This document shows, in pieces, positions 1 to 8,582 of a stretch of DNA of 64,000 bases. Each line of letters opens with the position of its first letter. Position 1 is the first letter of the stretch. The translations under genes were made by a program, and so were the position numbers. Source of the DNA: JANMZO01 sp963763135 (GTDB taxonomy: Bacteria > Actinomycetota > Acidimicrobiia > Acidimicrobiales > JANYDT01); NCBI GenBank assembly GCA_963763135.1, contig CAVXNJ010000002.1, forward strand, positions 372,001-436,000, written 5' to 3'. The notes below the pieces were generated by a model that had not been told where the DNA came from, did not search any database, and worked only from the letters and a program-made list of their open reading frames with translations.

Positions 1-305
1 AGTGGGGCTGAGACCCCGGCTGCGTGAATGGCCTTGGCCAGGAACTGATGGCGATGGACGAACATTTCGTCGGTGATCAGCATGTGTCGGTGAGCGTCTC
101 GCGGGTGCTTGCCGACGAAGGGTCGGGGGCCGCCCATCGCTCCGATCATGAAATCAGTCAGTTGCCGCTCCTGACGGTCTCGCTCCACGCCGACGAAGAA
201 CTGGCTCAGAATCGGGTCACGGTAGATCTGGTCGTAGAGAGCCCGGTGCACCTTCTCCAGCGTCGGCTTTCCGCCGACGCGGTCGAAGAGCGATTGCGTG
301 GGCAT
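1..305 (-). CDS. Truncated hemoglobin (partial, runs off left edge)
   Basis: Read on the minus strand from ATG 305-303, this frame stays open to the window edge (about 101 residues, C-terminus missing). The N-terminus MPTQSLFDRVGGKPTLEKVH, the QFF segment, the internal GGPRPFVGKHPRDAHRHM stretch and the later EMFVHRHQFLAKA segment match the helix B/E/F/G pattern of 2/2 (truncated) globins, which bind haem and O2/NO in the cytoplasm. The proximal His would be the one in the DAHRHM region. It is divergent from the F420-dependent oxidoreductase with about 210 bp between. The upstream start is not fixed by a clear ribosome site. Confidence 0.8.
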   Translation of the reverse strand, partial: MPTQSLFDRVGGKPTLEKVHRALYDQIYRDPILSQFFVGVERDRQERQLTDFMIGAMGGPRPFVGKHPRDAHRHMLITDEMFVHRHQFLAKAIHAAGVSAP

Positions 306-514
306 GTTCGGCGTTATGGGCCTGCGGGCTCCGACGCGAACAGCCGTCGAACCGATCGGCATGACGTGGCTTTGCATGAGGACCCTATCGGCCGCTCTCT
401 GCGTTTCTTGCGACGGTCAGCGACTCGCCCGGGCCAAAAGGGACCAAAGACCCGATGACGCACAAATTCGTGGGATTTCGTGCATCCTCAGGTGATAGGG
501 CAGACTCCTCCGTC

Positions 515-1402
515 ATGGCAGCCAACAACATTTACGGTCGGGTCGGTATATGGACGGGCGTTCTCGACGCACATCCAACCTCCAAAGCGCAAGAAGCGGC
601 AAAGGAGGTGGAGCAGCTCGGCTTCACCACGATGTGGATCCCGGAGGCAGTGGGTCGCGATCCATTCGTTTCGGCGGCGAACATCTTGTCGGCAACGACG
701 AAGCTGAAGATCGCCACGGGCATTGCGAATATCTATGCCCGCGACCCAATGACGATGAACGGCTGTGTACGCACGCTCGCCGAGGCCTACCCGGATCGTT
801 TTCTTCTGGGTCTCGGTGTCAGCCACGGTCACCTCGTCGCCGGCGTGCGCAAGCACGATTACTCGAAGCCCTACAGCCACATGGTTGAGTACCTGACCCG
901 TATGGACAAGGCACTCTTCATGGCGGTCGGGCCGGCTTCCACGCCTCCCCGAGTCCTCGCCGCTCTCGGCCCGAAGATGCTCACGCTGTCGGCCACCCAG
1001 GCCCAGGGTTCACATCCGTACTTCACGACGCCTGATCACACAAAGATCGCTCGCGAAACGATGGGTCCCGACGCGCTGCTCATGCCCGAGCAGATGGCCG
1101 TACTCGACACGAACCCCGAGACCGCCCGGGCCACCGCTCGCGCCGGTATGAAGGTGTACCTCGGCCTTCCGAACTATTGGAACAACCTGCTGCGGTTGGG
1201 CTTCGTCGAAGAGGACCGGGCCGACGGCGGCAGCGACCGGCTCGTCGACGCGATCGTCGCATGGGGTTCGATTGAGCAGATCGCCGAGCGCGTTTCGCAG
1301 CACCATGCGGCCGGCGCAGATCACGTTTGCGTGCAGATGTTGCGCCCCGACACGGCCGTACCGCTGACGGAGTGGACGGCCCTCGCCAAAGCGATGCTTT
1401 AA
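515..1402 (+). CDS. LLM-class F420-dependent oxidoreductase (MSMEG_4141-like)
   Basis: 295-residue luciferase-like monooxygenase fold protein. The N-terminal GRVGIWTGVLDAHP, the WIPEAVGRDPF segment, the ATGIANIYARDP segment and FLLGLGVSH are characteristic of the actinobacterial F420-dependent oxidoreductase subfamily modelled on MSMEG_4141. Members use reduced F420 for hydride transfer to substrates that are mostly unknown. An in-frame ATG at 455 would add 20 residues unlike the family, so ATG 515 is preferred; no strong ribosome site is visible, which fits leaderless initiation. It is a single gene followed by an inverted repeat that may be a terminator shared with the convergent gene. Physiological substrate cannot be told. 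Confidence 0.85.
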   Translation: MAANNIYGRVGIWTGVLDAHPTSKAQEAAKEVEQLGFTTMWIPEAVGRDPFVSAANILSATTKLKIATGIANIYARDPMTMNGCVRTLAEAYPDRFLLGLGVSHGHLVAGVRKHDYSKPYSHMVEYLTRMDKALFMAVGPASTPPRVLAALGPKMLTLSATQAQGSHPYFTTPDHTKIARETMGPDALLMPEQMAVLDTNPETARATARAGMKVYLGLPNYWNNLLRLGFVEEDRADGGSDRLVDAIVAWGSIEQIAERVSQHHAAGADHVCVQMLRPDTAVPLTEWTALAKAML

Positions 1403-1451
1403 GGGTCCCGCTTAGCATTTAGCTAAACGAGACTGGTTCGTAGGAACGTGA

Positions 1452-1502
1452 TGCTCCGGAGCCGAAATCCACCCGGCGGGAGTGGAAATCGACTCCGGAG
1501 CA
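1452..1502. terminator. Inverted repeat between convergent genes, probable terminator
   Basis: Arms TGCTCCGGAG (1452-1461) and CTCCGGAGCA (1493-1502) are perfectly complementary, and a smaller TCCAC/GTGGA stem is nested inside. It lies between the stops of the oxidoreductase (1402) and the convergent gene (1622). No U-run follows, so termination is inferred from position. The rest of 1403-1621 shows no gene. Confidence 0.5.
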
Positions 1503-1621
1503 GCGCGTCGGCGGTTAGTGCACTGAAGCGTTGAAGACTGTGATGTCGATTTCCCCGACTAACCGGCTGGTACGTACAAGCTGGGAGCGCTCGGCGTCAC
1601 AGGTTTCTATGCGAAGATGCA

Positions 1622-2254
1622 CTACTCGACTCGGTTCGCCGCGGCGTGAACGACGGCGAGTTGGTGTTGGCTCCACGCCCAGTGGGCGAATGACTCGATC
1701 ATCGACGGATGGCATCCGGAACGGCCGAGGGTGCGCTCCACATCGGCCAGCGTTCCTCCTGTCCTCACGACGCTCATCGCGGTCGAGGCAGCCCGGCGTC
1801 GAGCAGCGCGAAGCGGGGAAGCCTGCTCGTCGGCGGCGTCCCACTGAGCATGTTCGCTTTGGAGTTGGTGGGGCATCCGGGCGACCATACGTGGCTCCAC
1901 CCACGGAACCATGGGTCGCACGACGAGACTGCCGCCGCGGTAGTGCGCCAGCTCAAACTGACAAAGTCGCGACAGTGAGCGCAGAAACGGGGAGTGGCGG
2001 CCCGTGCGATCCCCGAGGCCGAGCACCCGGGCCATGTCGCCGGGGGAGAGGTCGAAGCCGTCCGGGGCCGACTCGAACCCGTAGGAGATCGATCGAAGAA
2101 GCCACGTGGCCGACGGGCCGAGAATGCCCAGCCAGAACCGCTCGACGTAGGCCGACTTCGGGTCGTGACCGGTTTCGCGGATGATGTCGTCGTCCCAGGG
2201 CGAAACCCATAGCGATGTGGTTGGGTCGACAATGGGGGCAGCGATCGCGAGCAT
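1622..2254 (-). CDS. Conserved hypothetical protein divergent from the sirtuin
   Basis: 210 residues, starting MLAIAAPIVDPTTSLWVSPW. The start at 2254 is set by a strong GGAGG five bases upstream; longer in-frame starts have no such site. It is soluble, with a His/Trp-rich middle (PMVPWVEPRMVARMPHQLQ) and Arg/Ala-rich helices. I do not recognise a family with a known function, although the N-terminal pattern looks like an uncharacterised actinobacterial family. It is transcribed away from the sirtuin gene, with a cluster of TTCGAA-type repeats in the 103-bp gap and partly inside its 5' UTR, so the two may be co-regulated. Confidence 0.7.
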   Translation of the reverse strand: MLAIAAPIVDPTTSLWVSPWDDDIIRETGHDPKSAYVERFWLGILGPSATWLLRSISYGFESAPDGFDLSPGDMARVLGLGDRTGRHSPFLRSLSRLCQFELAHYRGGSLVVRPMVPWVEPRMVARMPHQLQSEHAQWDAADEQASPLRAARRRAASTAMSVVRTGGTLADVERTLGRSGCHPSMIESFAHWAWSQHQLAVVHAAANRVE

Positions 2255-2267
2255 GGGACCTCCAGGT

Positions 2268-2319
2268 GAGGTTCGAATGTGAGGTCGAACCTGAGGCTCG
2301 AATGGTGAAGTTCGAACGC
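2268..2319. promoter_or_regulatory. Four-fold GAGGTTCGAA-like repeat, candidate operator
   Basis: Four imperfect 12-14 bp units follow one another: GAGGTTCGAATGT (2268), GAGGTCGAACCT (2281), GAGGCTCGAATGGT (2293) and GAAGTTCGAACGC (2307). The first two also form an inverted repeat, AGGTTCGA-N8-TCGAACCT (2269-2292). They lie just upstream of the ribosome site of the minus-strand gene and about 40 bp before the sirtuin. The actinobacterial LexA box also uses TCGAAC/GTTCGA but with a 4-bp spacer, so this is not a standard SOS box. Confidence 0.55.
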
Positions 2320-2357
2320 AACAAGAACAACAAACGACAGGGAAGTTGAGATTTTCA

Positions 2358-3140
2358 ATGTCTTTCATGATATCTGGTGATTCCGTCGATGAGGGAGGCG
2401 AACGCGCGCAACAGCTGATCCACGACGCCAAACGCGTGGTCGCGCTGACCGGCGCCGGGATCTCGACCGACTCCGGAATCCCGGACTTTCGGGGTCCGCA
2501 GGGCCTATGGACGAAGAACCCGAAGGCGGAACGGACGTCGTCGCTGCAGCACTACCTGAGTGATCCCGAAGTGCGGGCGATCGCTTGGCAGAGCCGCCTC
2601 CACTCACCGGCGTGGGATGCCCAACCCAACGCGGGCCACGGTGCCTTCGTCGAACTCGAACGGCGGGCCAAGCTCCACACGCTCGTGACGCAGAACATCG
2701 ACGAACTTCACCAGCGGGCCGGTTCGTCGCCCGATCTGGTTGTCGAGGTGCATGGCACCATGCGACGCGCCGTGTGCTGGTCGTGTACTCGGGAGTGGCC
2801 GATGCAGCCGTTTCTGGATCGGGTTGCGGCTGGTGAAGCGGATCCGCCCTGCCCGGAGTGCGGCGGGATCGTGAAGTCGGCGACGATCAGCTTTGGGCAG
2901 AACCTTGTCGAGGAGGACCTCGAGCGGGCGTTCATGGCGGCGTCGACGTGCGACCTTCTGCTGTGCGTGGGCAGCACCCTGGCCGTCGGTCCGATCAACC
3001 GGATGGTCCCGATGGCGAAGAACGTAGGCGCGCATATCATCATCGTGAACGGTCAACCGACGGAAATGGATCACCTGGCATCGGTGGTGGTCCGAGGATC
3101 CATCAGCGACGTGCTCCCGCAGATCGTCGCCCCGCTCTAA
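2358..3140 (+). CDS. cobB: NAD-dependent protein deacylase, sirtuin (CobB/Sir2 family)
   Basis: 260 residues covering a whole class III/U sirtuin catalytic core. Visible motifs in order are GAGISTDSGIPDFRG (NAD binding), TQNIDELH, the catalytic His in VEVHGTM, two zinc Cys pairs (CWSC and CPEC), GSTLAVGP, and the C-terminal NGQPTEMD. The enzyme removes acyl groups from lysines using NAD, for example reactivating acetyl-CoA synthetase. A TTG at 2346 and ATG at 2358 are both in frame; the ATG is preferred, although AGGGAAG lies 12 nt before it. It is monocistronic and followed by the tandem hairpin repeats. Confidence 0.93.
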   Translation: MSFMISGDSVDEGGERAQQLIHDAKRVVALTGAGISTDSGIPDFRGPQGLWTKNPKAERTSSLQHYLSDPEVRAIAWQSRLHSPAWDAQPNAGHGAFVELERRAKLHTLVTQNIDELHQRAGSSPDLVVEVHGTMRRAVCWSCTREWPMQPFLDRVAAGEADPPCPECGGIVKSATISFGQNLVEEDLERAFMAASTCDLLLCVGSTLAVGPINRMVPMAKNVGAHIIIVNGQPTEMDHLASVVVRGSISDVLPQIVAPL

Positions 3141-3144
3141 CTTC

Positions 3145-3321
3145 ACGTACATGTAGCCGTACGTGTCGTCGGGTGGCATCTTCGGCTACATAACGTCGGG
3201 TCCCTCGTACATGTAGCCGTACGTGTCGTGGGGTGGCATCTTTGGCTACATAAACGTCGGGTCCCTCGTACATGTAGCCGTACGTGTCGTGGGGTGGCAT
3301 CTTTGGCTACATAAACGCCGG
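3145..3321. repeat. Three tandem ~61-bp repeats, each an imperfect hairpin
   Basis: Units start near 3145, 3207 and 3268 and are nearly identical. Each carries ATGTAGCC at one end and GGCTACAT at the other, able to pair around a ~30-nt loop that contains CGTACGTG and GGGTGGCAT. The minus strand is open for about 65 codons across the array with a repeated peptide, but no ribosome site or typical codon bias supports translation. It sits between the sirtuin stop and the moeZ promoter. The function is unknown; it could be a REP-like element or a multi-hairpin 3' end. Confidence 0.8.
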
Positions 3322-3352
3322 GAACAATCAGTGCCGCCCAGTGGTTGGTAGC

Positions 3353-3377
3353 AAAGCCGACTGAATGAGTCGGCTTT
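3353..3377 (+). terminator. Hairpin before moeZ, probable sirtuin terminator
   Basis: AAAGCCGACT-GAATG-AGTCGGCTTT is a perfect 10-bp stem ending in a short T-run (CTTTAGATT). It is the kind of intrinsic terminator expected at the end of the sirtuin transcript, although it lies 210 bp from that stop and just before the moeZ promoter. Confidence 0.6.
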
Positions 3378-3384
3378 AGATTGG

Positions 3385-3396
3385 TAGGATACGGGT
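3385..3396 (+). promoter_or_regulatory. -10 box giving a leaderless moeZ transcript
   Basis: TAGGAT at 3385-3390 is six bases before the ATG at 3397, which puts the expected transcription start at or next to the start codon. There is no Shine-Dalgarno sequence. Leaderless mRNAs are common in Actinobacteria. Confidence 0.5.
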
Positions 3397-4563
3397 ATGG
3401 CATCTTTTCGTGACCTTCTGGCCGCAGCAAAAACTCAGATCAAAGAGATCGACACCGCGGCCGCCGAGGCCCAGATTGCGGGGAACCCGCATACTGTCGT
3501 GCTCGACGTTCGTGAGCCCGACGAATACGAACAGGGTGCGCTTCTCAACGTGATCCACATTCCCCGTGGCCACCTCGAGGCCCAGGTCGAAGGAAAGATC
3601 GTCGACCGCGATGCCCCGGTCGTCGTGTACTGCGCCGGTGGTGTCCGGAGCGCCTTTGCCGCGAAGACCCTCGGTGAGCTCGGCTACTCGAACGTGTTCT
3701 CGGTGGCCGGTGGATTCGGCAAGTGGAAGAACGAAGGGCGAGCCTGGAAGATTCCGGCCGCCCTCAGCGCCGAGCAGCGCAACCGCTACCAGCGCCACCT
3801 CCTTCTCCCCGAGGTCGGCGAAGCCGGGCAGCAGAAGTTGCTCGACGCCAAGGTCCTCATGCTCGGCGCCGGTGGCCTCGGTTCACCCAGCGCGCTGTAC
3901 CTGGCCGCCGCTGGAATCGGCACGATCGGCATCATCGACATGGACGTCGTCGACGCGTCCAACCTGCAGCGCCAGATCCTGCACAATCTCGACCGCATCG
4001 GTGACCGCAAGGTCGACTCGGCGAAGAAGACCCTCACGCTGCTCAACCCCGACGTCAACGTCGTCACCTACGACACCCGCCTCGGCGCCGACAACGTGCT
4101 CGACATCATCGACGGCTACGACATCATCGTCGACGGAACCGACAACTTCCCGACCCGCTACCTGCTGAACGACGCATCGCTCAAGAAGAAGATCCCCGTC
4201 GTGTTCGGCGCCATCTTCCGCTTCGAAGGTCAGGTGTCGATCTTCGATCCCTACAACGGCCCGTGCTACCGCTGCATGCTTCCCGAGCCGCCTCCCGCCG
4301 AAATGGCGCCGTCGTGCGCCGAAGCCGGGGTGCTGGGCGTTCTCCCAGGCATCATCGGTTCGCTGCAGGCCATGGAAGCGATCAAGCACATCCTCGGGCT
4401 CGGTGACACCCTCGCCGGTCGTCTGCTCACCTACGATGCGCTCGAGCAGTCGTTCCGCACCTTCAAGCTCCGCCGCGACCCCAACTGCCCGGCCTGCTCG
4501 ATCGACCCCAACGACATCGTCATCGCCGAATACGACGAACTCTGCATGCCGCACCGGCACTGA
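3397..4563 (+). CDS. moeZ: Rhodanese-ThiF fusion: sulfur-carrier adenylyltransferase/sulfurtransferase (MoeZ/MoeB-like)
   Basis: 388 residues. Residues about 1-118 form a rhodanese domain with active-site Cys79 in CAGGVRS; residues about 123-388 form an E1-like ThiF/MoeB domain with GAGGLGS (157-163), the DMDVVDASNLQRQ segment, and zinc Cys pairs CYRC and CPAC. Proteins of this family adenylate the C-terminal Gly of small ubiquitin-fold sulfur carriers (MoaD, ThiS, CysO) and convert it to a thiocarboxylate, the rhodanese supplying sulfur, for molybdopterin, thiamine or cysteine synthesis. In the well-studied MoeZ the rhodanese is C-terminal; here it is N-terminal. No carrier protein gene is adjacent, so the pathway is not fixed. 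Confidence 0.9.
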   Translation: MASFRDLLAAAKTQIKEIDTAAAEAQIAGNPHTVVLDVREPDEYEQGALLNVIHIPRGHLEAQVEGKIVDRDAPVVVYCAGGVRSAFAAKTLGELGYSNVFSVAGGFGKWKNEGRAWKIPAALSAEQRNRYQRHLLLPEVGEAGQQKLLDAKVLMLGAGGLGSPSALYLAAAGIGTIGIIDMDVVDASNLQRQILHNLDRIGDRKVDSAKKTLTLLNPDVNVVTYDTRLGADNVLDIIDGYDIIVDGTDNFPTRYLLNDASLKKKIPVVFGAIFRFEGQVSIFDPYNGPCYRCMLPEPPPAEMAPSCAEAGVLGVLPGIIGSLQAMEAIKHILGLGDTLAGRLLTYDALEQSFRTFKLRRDPNCPACSIDPNDIVIAEYDELCMPHRH

Positions 4564-4566
4564 ATT

Positions 4567-4737
4567 TGATGGTGGGCGGGCCCCATCTCCGCTTCGCTCT
4601 GTCTGCGCACGGTCCGCTTAGCGACCCTGCCGGCCACCCTTTTCGCGGGCGGCCTTAATCCGGTGTCGGCGGCTCGCTCACTTCGGTCGCTTCGCTCCGT
4701 GTGTTCTCTGCGCCCTCGCCGGGGCCGCGTTCCTCGG
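4567..4737. repeat. Dispersed ~130-170 bp repeat, copy A
   Basis: Begins right after the moeZ stop with GATGGTGGGCGGGCCCC, continues through CTCCGCTTCGCT, a CCGGTGTCGG-like core and CTCGCTCACTTCGGTCGC, and ends CTCGCCGGGGCCGCG. The same ordered blocks occur at 26593-26793 and six times at 32402-33140. It carries an extra GC-rich insert like the unit at 32794. No transposase or coding potential is seen. Confidence 0.75.
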
Positions 4738-4751
4738 GGAGGGGTGCGGGA

Positions 4752-4794
4752 TTGTGCGGGATTTCCGTCGTCGCAAGTACCAAATCCCGCACAA
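4752..4794 (-). terminator. Strong hairpin, terminator of the peptide gene at 4802
   Basis: Arms TTGTGCGGGATTT (4752-4764) and AAATCCCGCACAA (4782-4794) are fully complementary (13 bp) with a 17-nt loop. It lies eight bases past the stop of the minus-strand gene. It may work in both directions because it ends copy A of the dispersed repeat on the other side. Confidence 0.75.
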
Positions 4795-4801
4795 ACCCGG
4801 T

Positions 4802-5074
4802 CTATCGGCGGCCGGTGGGTAATCCGGATGCTGCGTCGCGCGGTGACACGATCGTCTGCAGCGGCGAGCCGACCACCCAGTTCCATTCGATCTTCTGGTA
4901 CGTGAACGCGATCTCTTGGTACTCGGTGAACCCGCTCGCCGCGAACCCGCTCGTGTCATCGCCATGTGCGTCCTGAAGCGCTGCGCCGAGTTCGATGACT
5001 GCAGCCCGAAGGCGGTCCGACGGTTGGTAGTCCTCGCCCATAGAAATGCTGACGCTGATCTGATTTGTTGACAT
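4802..5074 (-). CDS. Small peptide, paralogue of the radical-SAM-linked peptide (peptide A)
   Basis: 90 residues with no cysteine. The start at 5074 is set by GAGGAG six bases upstream. Residues 6-44 (ISVSISMGEDYQPSDRLR and on to the GF at 43-44) align with residues 16-54 of the 122-aa peptide at 9673: ISVxI, G-D--PSD-LR, spaced Leu residues, D--G-D and GF are shared. After that the two diverge completely; this one ends in an aromatic patch (FTYQKIEWNW) and a basic tail (GLPTGRR). That is the pattern of a conserved leader with a variable core in RiPP precursors, but it is also compatible with a small two-part protein family. It is divergent from the FHA-ABC exporter and ended by a strong hairpin. 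No known family was recognised. Confidence 0.75.
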   Translation of the reverse strand: MSTNQISVSISMGEDYQPSDRLRAAVIELGAALQDAHGDDTSGFAASGFTEYQEIAFTYQKIEWNWVVGSPLQTIVSPRDAASGLPTGRR

Positions 5075-5133
5075 TTGGTGCTCCTCACGGTGGAAGTTGG
5101 TTGGTTGGACACGAGACGCCGCAACGGTGAAGT

Positions 5134-5227
5134 GGTTACACCGAGCGACGGATTGGCCGCGCTTGATGTACTCGAGCGTCAGCCGACGTAATCGCGTTGA
5201 TGCCATTGAATGCTGTGACGTGTAACC
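5134..5227. promoter_or_regulatory. Inverted GGTTACAC / GTGTAACC half-sites between peptide A and the exporter
   Basis: The 204-bp divergent gap holds GGTTACACC at 5134-5142 and its inverse GTGTAACC at 5220-5227, 77 bp apart. The same half-site (GGTTACATCC / GGATGTAACC) flanks the start of the other peptide gene at 9575-9612. This suggests one regulator for both peptide promoters; the wide spacing here could mean looping or two separate sites. Inferred from sequence similarity only. Confidence 0.4.
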
Positions 5228-5278
5228 CATTTCCGATTGTGACGTCTCCGTCTGAGAGGCACTCGATGGGAGGCACGG

Positions 5279-8200
5279 ATGCGCGTCAAAGTGGAGATCA
5301 CCAATCCCGATGGATCGACGAGGTCGGCTGTCGTGGATGGTCGTGTCGAGGTGGGTCGAGAAGGTCCGGGCATCGAGGTACCTGACCCTTCGGTCAGCCG
5401 CCGGCACCTCGCAATCGAAGTGCGGGCCAGTCGTATCTGGGTCACCGATCTCGGCAGCGCGAACGGCACGTTTTTGGACGGGAAGGCCATCGTTGGGGAG
5501 TGTGAACTGAGCAACGGCGCGATCGTCACCTTTGGCGACAGCTCGCTCACTTTGCTTGTAGACGAGCCGTTCCCAACGCCGCAGGGGGGTTCGGCCGCTC
5601 CCGGCAGCACGACTGTGGTGCGTCCGGCGGGCGCGGCCACAGAGCCCGATCTGGCGTCCGTTCGTCGCGATCTGATCGAGGTTCGGTACCTACCGGGAAG
5701 CGCTGCCGCCGACGCGGCCCCCTCGATGCTCGACATGGCGCGCCGCGCCCGACGGGCCCTGACCGGCCTTGGCTCGGAGTCGTGGGGAACTCCGGTTGTG
5801 ATCAACCTCGTTGATCCCTTCCCCGATCCCGGTAACCCTGCGGCCATTGTCACGAGTGGAGCGGTCGTTGACGCCGGCGCCTCGACGATCTGGATGGTCG
5901 TTACCCCGGAGTCACCACCCGAGGACCCTCATCGCTCGATGGCGCTGCTGTTCGGTGCGGTGCTGCCTTCGGCCAACGACATCGAGCACCTCATCGAAGG
6001 GTACGGCCTTCACCTGGGTGGAGCGTCGCAGCCGAGTCCATCGCTCGTCGACAGTCTCCCCAGCTCGATCGAAACGCTCCCAGCGGAACTTCGGGCCGCA
6101 GTCGCGGGGTCCTTTGTCGGTTACGTGATCGCCCGGGAGGACGAAGACGCTTTCAAGCAACTGCTTGCTGCACCAGCGGGACGATTGTCTGAAGCCTGGA
6201 CACGTCTCTACGGAATGTCGGCTGCGGCCATGGAGCAGCGTTGGAGAAACGAGCGAAGCGAGGAGGAGTCCTCGACTGACACCCGACAGTTCCTCAAGCT
6301 GTCGTGGAAATACCTTCGACCGTACCGGCTTCGACAGGTCGAAGTCTTCGGCTACATGCTGTTCAGCCTCGCGTTTTCTGCGACCTACCCCTTTGTGGCC
6401 AAGCGACTGTTCGACACCGCGCTTCCGAGCGGCGAGTTCTCCCAAGTGCTCACTCTCCTGGGTGTCCTCGGCCTCGCGTTCATCGTGTCGATGCTTGCGG
6501 GTCTACGGCAGAACTATCAGAGCGCGTGGATCAGCGGATCTGTCGTGAAAGACATTCGAGGCGAGATATTCAGCCGGGTCCAGCGTCTTCCGGATCCCTG
6601 GATGGCCCGGCACTCGCAAGGTGATGTGCTGTCGCGGCTGATGAGCGACGTTGGTCAGGTCGAGAATGGCCTGACGGCGGCGATCAGCGGCGGGATCTTT
6701 CAGGTCACCGCACTTGGGATCAGCACGGTCATCATGCTGCGAGTCAGCGTCCTGCTCGGGATCGTCGTTCTCGTCGGGGCACCCATCGTGGCGGTCATCT
6801 ACCGGCTGATGTCGAAAGGCGCGCGTTCTCGCAGCATCGCCGTGCAAGAGGATGCAGAGCGCGCTCATGGGCGTTGCTGCCGAGAACTATCAGGCCAATC
6901 CAGTCGTGAAGCTTTTCCGGTTGGCGACGGTGGAGGAAAAGCGCTTCGGGCGTTCGGCTGAACGGTTCTTCCGATCGCAGATGCGCCTCAGCATGTACGG
7001 GGGCCTCTTCGGCGTGGCGGTCAATGGAATCGTGACCCTGCTTCGACTCATCGTGCTCGGCCTCGGAGCCTGGTTGGTCACCCACGGCCGATTCACAATT
7101 GGTGGCCTCGTGGCTTTCCTCGGCGTTATGGGAGAGGTCCTCAGTCCGGTAACCGGGCTTACGACCCTCGGCCAGACGATCCAGGCGTCAATGGGCTCAC
7201 TCGTTCGGATCGACGAGATCCTCGAGGCTCCGGTCGAACCGGCAGGCGAGGATCTCCCGGCGTTGGCACCGATCCAACGTGAACTTACGTTGGCGGGCGT
7301 TTCCCTTTCGTACAGCGCCGAGCGTCGAGCACTTGATGGGATCGACGTGCAAATACCCGCGGGAAGCCGAGTGGCGTTCGTCGGACCGTCGGGTTCCGGG
7401 AAATCATCGATTCTCCGTGTTCTGATGCGTCTCTACACTCCCGATGAAGGAACGATCCGAGTCGACGGAGTCGACGTGAGCACTCGGTCGCTCGCGTCAC
7501 TGCGAGCGCAGATGGGTGTGGTGTTTCAAGATTCGTTCCTCTTCAACGCGACCGTCCGCGAGAACATCGCCATAGGCAAAGACGGAGCTACCGAGGCGGA
7601 AATTCTCGCTGCGGCCAAGGCGGCGGAGGTCGACTCATTCGTGGCTGCCTTACCCCGTGGCTACGACAGTATGGTCGGTGAAGGCGGACGGAATCTTTCC
7701 GGAGGGCAGCGGCAACGGGTGGCCATCGCCAGGGCCCTTGTCGCCAATCCGGCGATCCTGCTACTTGACGAGGCCACATCGGCCCTCGATCCGAGGACCG
7801 AGCGTCAAATAAGCGCCACGCTGGAGCGGGCCGGGAGCGGGCGGACGGTTGTCGCCATCACACATCGCCTTACATCAGTGACTGACTACGACCGCATTGT
7901 GATGGTGGTCGGCGGCCGAATCGCGGAGACCGGAACCCATGAGGAACTCCTTCGACTCGGTGGAAGTTACGCGAGTCAGTGGGCCGAACAAACCGGTGAG
8001 GCAATTCCTGAACGACCTCCGTTCGATGCAAAAGCTGCGCTTGGCCGAGTTGCACTGTTTCGCCAGCTCGCCCCTGATGCACTCGACGATGTGGTCAGCC
8101 TTTTGAAGGAACGGGTCGTGCCACCCGGAGACCTGATCGCCGAAGGCGGTGACCAACTCTTGTTGCTTGCTGAGGGGCGCGCTGAAATTCTCGTTCAGAC

Positions 8201-8582
8201 ACTCAGTGGTGAAGAAGTCGTCGTTCGGTCCATCGGCCCCGGGGAGATCTTCGGACTGAACTCGTTGCTTGGGGCGTCGTCGGGATCGATTCTCAGGGCG
8301 GTCGAGACGATTCGCATTCTTGCTCTCGAGGGTGAGGTGATCGCCAGCCTGACGCAACGACATGCAACGATCGCAAGCGCCCGATCGGGTCGCTCGACGA
8401 TGCATGCACCCTCCGGCGGGCGGCGACTCCCGACGATCACTTCCGCCACCTCCGCATCGATGGCGACCTCCACCGGCCCGTTGAGGGGTTCCGATGTTCG
8501 GGCCGCAGCTCACACGCTGAACACGTCGTCCATGACGTCCACGACGTCCACGACGTCCATAGAGGTGTCGCAACGTCCATAG
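5279..8582 (+). pseudogene. FHA / peptidase-MA-like / type-I ABC exporter / cNMP-like fusion, split by a +1 frameshift
   Basis: The frame from 5279 (ribosome site GGGAGG, ATG) encodes an FHA domain (about residues 20-95; VSRRHL and NGTFLDG are the phosphothreonine-binding loops), a ~200-residue region ending in a pattern typical of degenerate peptidase-MA domains (SFVGYVIARE ... RLYGMSAAAMEQRWR), and the first ABC transmembrane helices. Near 6860 (GCAGAG-C-GCGCTC) the coding frame moves by +1 and continues to 8582 with the rest of the membrane domain, Walker A GPSGSGKSS, signature LSGGQRQR, Walker B LLLDEATSALD, the THR switch, and a cyclic-nucleotide-binding-like tail. The intact protein would be ~1,100 residues and would export a peptide or lipid under FHA control. 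The two halves overlap and keep all motifs, so loss is recent, a sequence error, or recoding. The last ~70 Ser/Thr-rich residues may also be out of frame, because another frame there looks more natural. Confidence 0.75.

Noticed and set aside
2268..2319. SOS (LexA) box in the sirtuin promoter
   Set aside because: TCGAAC/GTTCGA words occur, but none with the 4-bp spacer of the actinobacterial LexA box.
3145..3321. CRISPR array
   Set aside because: The units are directly adjacent copies without unique spacers and no cas gene is near.
3103..3430. Minus-strand frame with a repeated DTYGYMY peptide
   Set aside because: It follows the 61-bp repeat exactly and has no ribosome site or normal codon use; treated as non-coding repeat.
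4567..4737. Insertion sequence remnant
   Set aside because: No transposase fragment, terminal inverted repeats or target duplication could be seen in any copy of this repeat.
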